This document shows, piece by piece, positions 55,412 to 64,000 of a stretch of DNA of 64,000 nt. Each line of letters opens with the position of its first letter. Positions within the stretch are counted from its first letter, which is position 1. A program made the translations under genes and the position numbers. The stretch lies in NCBI GenBank assembly GCA_019188255.1, contig JAETXT010000010.1:2790001-2854000 (forward strand), read 5' to 3'. The DNA comes from Verticillium longisporum. Taxonomy: Eukaryota; Ascomycota; Sordariomycetes; Glomerellales; Plectosphaerellaceae. Under the pieces are notes generated by a model, which was not told the origin of the DNA, searched no databases, and worked only from the letters and a program-made list of their open reading frames with translations.

Positions 55412-56291
55412 ACCTTGGGCTGTTCATGGGTTTCCCTTTTTTCACTACACTCAAATACTCTACGACCTGGCCATTCATTTTGCACTGGGTTGGAGCTTGG
55501 AGCGGCTCTGCTGGGATTTGACGGGACACGGCCGTCCTAGAACATGGAGCGCCATTCACTTTCGCGCACGTATGTACTATTCATTCATGTTAATCCTATT
55601 CACCTGTGTGGTACCAACTACTACTATCCACTTGCTCTACCGCCAACCTAGGATCCAAGATGGAGCCATCTGCGCCGACCTTGCTACAGAGCCCACCATT
55701 TTGCCAGGATGCGACGTTGGGCCGCCTCTGTTTCTTCTTTTCCCTTGAGACGCGCCTCCATCTCAATGTGCCCCAGTTGACGTCTGAAGTATGCATCTCC
55801 GTCAGGACACCGGGCCACGCTGCTTTCTGAGCTGCCTCCACACCACGCCCTCCACCGTCGCCACAGTCATGTAAGTCGGCTCAACTCGACGACCAGGAGA
55901 CGGACAAAAGGGTAATCAACATGGACGGTGTCTGTGAATATACTCGGGCTAGCAGCCTTGATGGTCCAGCTGGAGCGCCACGCCAGGCAGGCGTGCGGGG
56001 TCCGATCCATAGCGTGCAGGCGATTCAGCCAGGTCTAATGTTAACGCCTGTCTGTCATAACGATGTACTCCTGAGCTGTCAATCAGCTTGTTCGGTGTGC
56101 CTGAATCACGGCAAGACTTTGAGCATACCGATGCTGCTTCTCTACCGTATCAATGGACAAGTAGAGTCGTTGATATATGAGCGCTGGCTCCGTGAAGACT
56201 GCAGTCTGCCACCCCATCGCAGCTTTTCGCTACCGCGGTGCTCAATTCTTAACTTTTTCCAGCAGAAGCCGTCTCTTACGGAACAAACGTC
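55412..56291. other. Intergenic region
   Basis: This 880-bp region lies between the DUF2434 gene and the PhnB-like gene. The frame at 55921-56472 starts with an ATG but overlaps the PhnB-like gene in a different frame and has no motif. No separate gene supported. Confidence 0.55.
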
Positions 56292-56789
56292 ATGCCCATC
56301 GCCAAGTTCACCACGTGTCTCTGGTTCGACGGCAACGCCGAAGAAGCCGCCCAGTTCTACGTCTCCATCTTTCCAGATTCGAAGATCACGCATCGACAAT
56401 ACTACACCTCGGCCGGCGAGGCCCACCACGGCCAGAAGCCCGGCAGCCTGCTCATCATCGAGTTTGAGATGAACGGGCAAAAGTTCGCGGGTCTCAACGG
56501 CGGGCCGCACTTCCACTTCGACGAGGCCATCTCGCTCATGGTCGACTGCGATGACCAGAAGGAAATCGATTTTTACTGGGCGAAGCTCGGCGACGGCGGC
56601 GATGTCAAGAGGCAGCAGTGCGGGTGGGTGGCAGACAGGTATGGGTTGGCGTGGCAGGTCGTGCCCAAAGTGCTGAAGACGATGCTGGCGGATCCGGACC
56701 GGGAGAAATCAGACCGCGTTATGGAGGCTATGATGCAGATGACGAAGATGGATATTCGAGGTTTGGAACAGGCGTTCAAGGGAGAATGA
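56292..56789 (+). CDS. PhnB-like glyoxalase-superfamily protein
   Basis: A single exon of 165 residues starting MPIAKFTTCLWFDGNAEEAAQFYVSIF. Both halves of the vicinal-oxygen-chelate fold are visible: the first includes FYVSIFPDSKI and GSLLIIEFEMNGQKFAGLNGG; the second includes ISLMVDCDDQKEIDFYWAKL and CGWVADRYGLAWQVVP. Length is normal for the family, often labelled 3-demethylubiquinone-9 3-methyltransferase or PhnB-like; that label is historical, and most members have no proven reaction. No signal peptide, so probably cytosolic. The compact, intron-free, bacterial-like form is common among fungal members and may reflect old horizontal transfer. Confidence 0.9.
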   Translation: MPIAKFTTCLWFDGNAEEAAQFYVSIFPDSKITHRQYYTSAGEAHHGQKPGSLLIIEFEMNGQKFAGLNGGPHFHFDEAISLMVDCDDQKEIDFYWAKLGDGGDVKRQQCGWVADRYGLAWQVVPKVLKTMLADPDREKSDRVMEAMMQMTKMDIRGLEQAFKGE

Positions 56790-59700
56790 AACTGAACATG
56801 CTCTATCAGATATTTTGGCCTCGCAAGGAGCACACGCTTGGTGAATCCAGTCAGATACTACAAGGCCAACGTCGAGCTTCGTCTTTGCAAGACATGAAGC
56901 GTGGGTCTGCGTGTTGCTATGTATAGTCTGGTGGGCGCTTCGAGACATGGCGGAGTGTAGTTGACAAGAACGCAATTTGTTTGCTGTGGAGAGGATCAAT
57001 CTAATACAAGGGTGTCAACAGTTGGCCATGCCTTTGAGGTCATACAGAGCATGTCGGGAGGCATAAGAACATGGTGGTCGGTCCTTTGTACGAGCATTGG
57101 ACTTGATGTCATCAATATCCCACCAAATTTGTGGATGAAAAGAACCGGAAACTCTTCAAACCGACTGTGACAGTTTCAGTCCTCAGCATTGGCATCATTG
57201 AAACCGGGGAGGGCAGAAAGGTGTGGCTCCGCGATAAGTTGATTAGGGGTGGCTGATCAGTGAAACGGACGTTAGTTAGACGCGTCGTGAGGACCTCGAA
57301 GGTGCTCACATCATGAATCCTACAGCCCACGTTCAAGGACCTATCTTTTTCTCGAATGACTGCTTCATTGCCCTGATCAGATGAGGTCTTCACTGGCCCT
57401 ACTTCATCATAGACTTAGCAGACAGCTACAAAGGTATTGTAGGATCGTTGAAGACTGTTATAGTAGTGACGAATAAAGGAATACGCAACAATACATGGTG
57501 GATTGCGAGGCGGCCGGACGATGATACTAAATCGTCGACTACGACGGCAGACTTAATCATATACGGGAAGCAGTGCACTAATACGCTTCGTAGGTGATGA
57601 ATGAAGCTCAAGCCTTGATACACTTGTATACCAAGACTATAGCCGAGTCTTGTGCCTTACAACAACCTACAGCAGCCATTTTGCAGCCTTATGCGTAACA
57701 TGATGATGCGCACTGATGAGGCCATTTCAACGTGGAAGCAATAAATCATGGGCGCCGCAGAGCCCTGACCAGAACGCATGTGCATTTCCGGTTCCAGAAA
57801 CCACCCGCAAATCAGCGCCATGGAACTAAAGCAGTGTATCCAATAACCACGTCGTCCACAGGCCACTGCAGCTCGAATGCTATGCCCGGAGACGAAACTC
57901 CAGGCATTCGGAAACGCGGCCAGCCTGATGGCAAGACACCCTGCATGCAGCCAACGTGCTCACTCATGTTCGTAAGGCCATGTGACCACGCCTCTCCGAG
58001 GCCGCCTCGCCCACTTTCTTGGCGACTTGCTCGCAAAGGAAGAACCAACATATCACAGCCTCTATTGCTCCTCACCGGTGCGTCAGAGACCAATCACGAT
58101 GAGCATCGTGTCTCGACACATGCTCGCACAGCTCGACTGGATTCACCGCAACCTGTCGTCAACAGATCAAGGAATCACATGTTTCTCATCCAAAGTGCTC
58201 TTTACCAAGAATTTGTTTTCATGTGTGAATGACGGCCCTGCCGGCAAAAAAGAAAGCCCCTGAAAGTCAGGAACGTACCCCTTTGCCCCTCGGAGGGTTG
58301 TCTTATCTGATAAGAGGTGCCGCGGGGTATCATCATGCTACAAGTAGCTCCGTACGGCTTGGATACGGAGCCCCCCCCCACCATGGACGGACTCGCCCCT
58401 GGCTAGATCGACAGTACGACTGGCAACCAAAACGCAGCTTCGATTGCTCAGACGCAACGCCCCTCAGCACTTGCCTGCCCCATCAGGCGAGAGGATGCTG
58501 ACAGCCGTCGGGAAGCTTCAAAGCAGGGGCGTCTCTTTTCCCGTAGCGGCCTGCCGGAGAACCAGCGAAACCGCCACATGCCCACGCAGCGTGCCAACCC
58601 GAACGACCTCGCAGGCCTTGGCTCAGTCACCCTCACCTCAGCAAAATCCCCCGACCCGTCCAGCCAGCGGCAGTGGCACGCCGCTAGATATGTGCCCCTC
58701 ACACCCCTTCTCGACGCAGCCCGCGGCGCATCGCCAGCATGACAGCACGCCCACCCCCCGAACCCCCCCGGCCTTGTTGGAATACATGTATTGCAGCAGG
58801 CGAACGAGTGAGCGAACGAAACGCAAGCGACTGACCGACCGAAGGACGGGTAGCTCGTTTCAGAAACACCTCAGCTGGGCCGACACTGCGGACCACCTTT
58901 CTGAAGCCAACATCAGCACGACCTTTCATCCTCGGTGTCTGGGCCCCCTTCTTCTTCTGCCACCACCACCACCACCATCGAAGCCCCTCGCCACCTCTTC
59001 TTCTCTCGAGAGAGCCCTTTGTTCGAGACGGAGCCTGCATCACGGGGGCGTAGCCACGTCAGGGGTTGATTGGGGCTGTCCGTCTGAAGGTGTGGTTGTG
59101 TGACCCAGGGACTTGGGGGAAGAGGGGGGGAGGTTCTCGGGAACACTGCCAGCACACAGCACGTTGTGCTTTTTTGGAGGAATGGGCGATGATTGTCTCG
59201 CTTTTGCTTGTGCCATGGTCAGCTCTGTTGCATGTCTATATTCCTTCTTCCGAACCCCCCCCCATCCATCCGTTCATCAATCCACACGCCGGTCGGGCAT
59301 CTCGGTAAATGGCGTCCAATCCGTCAGCCTTGTCAATTGCCACACCTGGAACAGTACATAGACGAAAGCGCAAGGCTCGTCGTTTATCAATAGCGGCGCG
59401 GATGGTCAGCACAATGGGGGCGCGCAAAGTGAAGCCTGCCAAGATGACCACAGTACAATCTGAACCGGCAGTTCACGATGATGCTAACACCCAGGGCGGT
59501 CGTGGCCATATTACTTAAACTGGGACAGTGGCATGGGCCACAGGGACAGATAATCACCACGGGACCTGATTAGCAAGCATCCCTGTACATGGGAGGCTGT
59601 CTCGAAAGGCACTAATCCTGCGCAAGTCCGAATCTAGCGACGTGCAACAGAGTCAGAATATCATGGCCGACAACAACGCCCAGTGCGTGTACATGAGGAT

Positions 59701-62700
59701 CAGGGTAGTAGAAAGGATGAGCGAACATCGTCGAGAAAAAAAGCCCACCATAAATCACTGGCTGGGCAGATATGGAATGTCTTGGCAGAGAGACTGCCAT
59801 TTACCAGCCCATTTTTGTGGTCAAACATTGTTGCTACACTGTCGGGAGCCTTTACGCGGTGCCTTGCGACTTTGTTACAGGCGCATGCATCACCATTTCG
59901 TGTCGACCCCGCAAACCCGAACCTACTTACAGCACCGGCGTATTCCTCAGAGGTGGCAATGGTCATGGCATCAATAAGCGACTCCATTCTGCAACACCTG
60001 AGCCGTCTCAATTTGGGCGATAAAAACCTTACATCATCGTCAGAGTATTGCGATTGCTTGCGACGAGCTGGGAGGAACTAGCCGCGACAGAATAGGCCAG
60101 GCCTGGGCCGGCCAAGTTTATGTCAGGTACCGGATGGAGGCCGGTGTCAGACGGCTGGGCGTGGGGCATCGCAACCGAGCGATGGCCTGGCTTTGATCCA
60201 CTATAGGTAAGCAGACAGTCGGGCTAAAGACAGCGGTCGGCAGCCTCAACTATAGGTGGTTCATCCGAGTATGTGTAAGACCTCAGCCGTCCGGGATATG
60301 CTCGTCTAGAGCTTATTGGGATCCGTCCAGGCACCTTCACCCTCATGTCGAAGATGAAAGCAGGTAGGCGTGCATGATGGGGGACTCGCAGACTGGGAGG
60401 CTGGGTGGCGTCGCCGGCTTGGGCTCAGGCCGGCGCCAGTCCGTTGGGTGCGGGCAGGGAAGTATGACGCCGCAGGTGCCGAGTCCGACGAAGTAGGCGG
60501 CCTTGCCAGGAGTCGGAATCTCAAGTTTCTGGGATAGAGGTGATCGTAATGGCTAACGACGGCCACCAACGGGGATGACACAACCATGCCAGATGTTCGG
60601 GACCGAATTGGTCGACCACCAACCATCATTCATCGGAGGAGCGGGGCTGTGAGGGGCTGATGGTCACGGGCCACGGGCACAGGTTCTGCCGCGCAAATGC
60701 GCAAATGCATCTGGCTGACGAAGCGGTCGTCGTCATGCACGACGGTGACAGGGTCGGCCACAAGAAAGGTTGGTTGGTCTTGGTGTGTATACGTAGCGGG
60801 GCGTCGGGGTCCGTCTGGCACGAGGATGAGGTTGCGTTCCGCTCGGTGTGGGATGGTGATGCTCCCTGGCCGCCTTGCCGCCCATCTTCTTGTACGGTGC
60901 CTGTCTTAGACCTGTGTCATATCCCAGCGTACACCTGCCGTTGTCTCTCGCTTGGGCCGAGGCGATGGTGGGGGAGAATTGTTTCAAAGACGAGGCGGGA
61001 CAGAGAGCGGTGACATGGGTCCCAGAACCTGGACGTACATGTACGGAGAGGCTCAGTCAGGGCTTGCGTGTGTGGATGTCGGATGGAGTCGTCGGACGAA
61101 AGACGTTGGACGAATGAATCAGGGTTGGTTGACTGGCGGGCATGATTTATGCGAGTGGTGTGGTGTTGTGGTCATGGTGGAGCAGGGAGACGACAACGAA
61201 GGAAGCGGGTTTTGTTTGACAGGGCCCACCCCTCCATCCTCCTTCCTCTCCCCCCCCCCCGCGGATAGAGTGGCCATGGGTTACAAAAGTATACAGGTAC
61301 AGGGACAGGACAGGGCAGGTTCAAGGAAGCCGGAGGGGTAAACATCGAGCATGGGCCGACACTATAAAAAGCGGTCCACTTGTACCACGTACCATGTACG
61401 CACCGTCTTTTCTTGTCACGATGCTAGCGGCAGTTACAGCGAGGACCCCCCTGGAGCCACCCCTGTGCCTGCCGACCTCATGCCGCCGTGGCAGGTCTCC
61501 TGCAGCGGGGCAGGACTGAAGGGGAAACGAGGGGCAGTTGACGAAGATGGATGGGAGACGAGGAAAACCCGATGGCAGGAAGGAGGATCACTGTGCCCCG
61601 TGGCTCCGTGACACCTTCCTTCTTTCTGACATGCACATCGAAGGCAAGGCAAGGCAGGTAGGCCGAACGAGCTGAAGCTGGTTGGCACTTTTTTCCCCGC
61701 TGAGAGGCAGCACGGAAAGTAGTAGCTGTAGTCAATCAATCAGTCAACTTTGACCTTCGCAAGACGCTCATGAGATGGGTATAGACTACCCGCCTAGGTA
61801 GGTAGAAAGGAGAGTCTCTGATGGCTTGGGAGCCTGATGTCAGGAACAACTGACCACCTTTTAGTTGGCTAGGTACCTGCCTGGGTACCTGTCTTGGTAG
61901 TCACCTAAAAAGGCACCTTCCCTTACCCGTCCGTCATGAGTGTCCACTGCCCCGCGAGGGACGAGGGAAGGCCGTAGGAGCCGGACTACCAGACGCCGCC
62001 AAGAGCCAATATTGTACCCCCCACCCATGCTCGCCTTGCTCTGCTCATCACCAAAGCTCCTCTCATCGCAAAACACCAGCCCATGACCATCACCAATTTG
62101 CCCATCAGATCGCCATCTACTTCAGTGCCTCGCGCCATGCCAAACGCGTCCAAGCTGCCAGCCCATCACATTGGGCCTCATCGACAGCGGTAGCATCGAT
62201 AGTACGCTTGACAGGACATGGCGTATCGCACCCGACAGAAGCATCACAGACCCCTAGGGCCCCCTCTCCCCCCCTCCCGCCTACATGTACATCCTCCAGC
62301 CATGTCCCCGACCACAGCTCGCGCACTCCGTCGCTATTTGGACCACCAGGCACAAGCAGCAAGGAGAAAAGGCACAGGCGAGACATCCCACCCGTGGATC
62401 ACAAGCTCTCTCCGGCCCACTCCCACCGCCCCACCCGCATACGGCCAACTGCTCCACGACCAAGCTTGCAGGCTCGCAGAGTTCCAAGCCTCCATCCAAC
62501 CTCGCACACCGCTCTACCAATCGACGCCCTGCTTTCCTTCTCCCTTGATCGTGGCTTCTTTGTTCGGTACCTGAGTGGACTGCCTCGTGTTGCCTGCATC
62601 GTGCTGACGGCACGGAAACGCAGGAGTAAACCTGTGCCTTGCGGATGAGCCCACCATCCATCCATCCATCCAGCCCACAATTGAGGACGCCAGACAACAA

Positions 62701-64000
62701 ACAAGGAGCGGACTCAAACTCTGTCAGATTCCTCGATTGCCTGGCCTTTTGGAAGGTAGAAGAGCCTAGTCAGAAACTCGGCCAAGTTGGCCCATCGCCC
62801 AACCTACCTATACATACAGGCAGCGCAGGCCATGAACCTAGTCGTGTCGTATCGCGGCATATCGTGTCAAAATGCATCACTTGACTGAGACATATCGAAG
62901 GAGAGCAGAATCAACAGCTATCCCAACAACAACAACAACGAGAGGTTGAAAGGGCCAAATGGCCACAGCCTCAGTCGGACTCATCCTGTCTCGCACCCCG
63001 TCTCGTCATGCATTGCGACTTGCCGTCCGTTTTCAGTGTCTGGCAGCAAGTCGCCAGTGGTTATACGTAGCGATTGCTACCGTCGCTCTGCATTGTCGGT
63101 CGATTCCGGCGTCGATTCTGGCCTAATAAGGCGGCTGCCCATCGCGACTCTCCAGCCTCAGCGCTCTCCGCAAACTGTCTCCAAGCGACAGATCGCCGTC
63201 AGGGCTTCCTAAGCCAGAACATACAAGTCTAGGCACATCCAGGCCCAACAGAGGCACAGCTCTGCGGGTTGTTGGCGCTTGTCGCATTCGGTCGTAGGTG
63301 TACTCTGGTAGCGCTCTCGTTTGGCACCTCATCGTTCAACCATCGTCATCGCCCATGGCCCATGATCGTTTGCCCCCCCCTCCGCCCATTTTCGACATGG
63401 TCTGCGACGTGCGCCGCCTGCCCTGCGACAACCCTGAACCCTTCCCCCAGCCCCTATAATAGCCATCTGCCTCGCTAGCCGCCAGTGTGTACTTGTATCC
63501 CAACCTGACCATGATCCACCTGGGACCTGACCTCTTATCTCCGAATTCCCCCAACGCGATCGACGCTCACAGTCCACCAGTTTGCTGGCAGGTCAGGGCC
63601 AGCAGCAGAAGAATCCCATCTTGCTGCGGCTACTCACAGTGAAGCGTCGCATCGCCTTTGCAGGATCCCTTTTTACTGAGGCCTCTACGCTCTACCCTTT
63701 CTAGGGCCTCTAAGGACTCTGGGGCGTAGCTTCGTCGGCCTAGATCGATGCTTTGCGCCCGCCAGTGACGACGTCGCGCTGCTGGTGTCGAGAGCAAGAA
63801 ATCTAGCAGCTAGTGGTTCCTACTTGTTAGGTCTGACCGTTCCGTGGGTCAAGCACCTGGTCTTGGCTTGTTTGTTCCTGACTCAACTTGGTGACTTGCA
63901 TCGCCCGCTGCGCGCGCCGCCCGCATCTCTCGAGGTGGCTGGCCTACTCTGATCTGGTCTCCATGGTACATTTCTCCGCCCTGGTTGGTGCCTCGTTGCG
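56790..64000. other. 7.2-kb region without a supportable gene
   Basis: All open frames on both strands are short, proline/arginine/serine-biased and motif-free. The region is C/T-rich with several C-runs (58371-58379, 59257-59265, 61251-61261, 63375-63381), TACCT/AGGTA elements at 61791-61805 and 61867-61898, and a (CAA)5 tract at 62924-62939. The composition of the right-hand 3 kb resembles the long 5' leaders and promoters of fungal regulatory genes, so a plus-strand gene may begin beyond the window. This is inference only. Confidence 0.5.
61867..61898. repeat. TACCT/AGGTA palindromic cluster
   Basis: GGCTAGGTACCTGCC followed by TGGGTACCTGTC; a related CCTAGGTAGGTAG lies 65 bp to the left at 61791-61805. 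Confidence 0.7.

Noticed and set aside
55921..56472. 183-residue ATG frame upstream of and overlapping the PhnB-like gene
   Set aside because: Its 3' half is an out-of-frame reading of the PhnB-like coding region.
62208..62648. 146-residue plus-strand frame near the right edge
   Set aside because: Proline/serine-rich, overlapped by equally long frames in other phases; no start context or motif.

Overview
This window is nuclear DNA of a filamentous ascomycete, most likely a Sordariomycete and plausibly Hypocreales. The genes have short introns (about 45-120 nt) with fungal GTAWGT-type donors, and the families are typical of Pezizomycotina: a class II hydrophobin, a HET-domain protein, an ankyrin protein with a STAND-type N-terminal domain, DUF6594 and DUF2434 proteins, a secreted subtilase and a GH27 alpha-galactosidase. 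I rebuilt exon structures by hand from splice signals, frame continuity and remembered family motifs. No search was run, so family names rest on motif recognition.

Layout. 1-5.3 kb: the 3' part of an unknown gene, an alpha/beta-hydrolase (lipase-like) membrane protein (+), and a SET-domain protein with a signal peptide (-). 5.7-12.1 kb, all on the minus strand: a large membrane protein, a chromate transporter and an allantoate-permease-type MFS transporter. 12.1-16.8 kb has no recognisable gene. 16.8-20.2 kb: a CorA-like membrane protein (-) divergent from a SAM methyltransferase (+). 21.5-25.1 kb: hydrophobin (+), secreted alpha-galactosidase (-), tRNA-Asp (-). 25.7-31.5 kb: HET protein (+) and a sugar-porter-like MFS transporter (+) with a GC-AG intron. 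32.8-40.4 kb: an 11-exon secreted subtilase (+), an ankyrin protein (-) and a DUF6594 protein (-). 41.3-47.1 kb: a Cys-motif protein of unknown function (+) and trehalose-6-phosphate phosphatase/TPS2 (-). 49.9-56.8 kb: a BTB protein (-), COG5 (-), a DUF2434 membrane protein (+) and a PhnB-like glyoxalase-fold protein (+). 56.8-64 kb holds no supportable gene.

The genes do not form an obvious pathway or biosynthetic cluster. Themes are membrane transport, secreted hydrolysis or surface coating (protease, alpha-galactosidase, hydrophobin), trehalose stress metabolism, Golgi trafficking and self/non-self or NLR-like proteins.

The most striking window-wide observation is that six otherwise well-conserved genes each contain exactly one frame break. 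Every break is repaired by adding one G/C to a short G/C run, and in each case the spliced length then becomes a multiple of three. This looks like systematic homopolymer under-calling in the assembly rather than six pseudogenes. Other points worth a second look are a perfect 21-bp-arm hairpin at 1855-1910, a GC-AG intron, an in-frame 54-nt intron hidden in TPS2, a divergent class II hydrophobin, dispersed CCTAGGTA-type palindromic clusters, and many short perfect tandem duplications in non-coding DNA. I did not find a clearly new multi-gene system.
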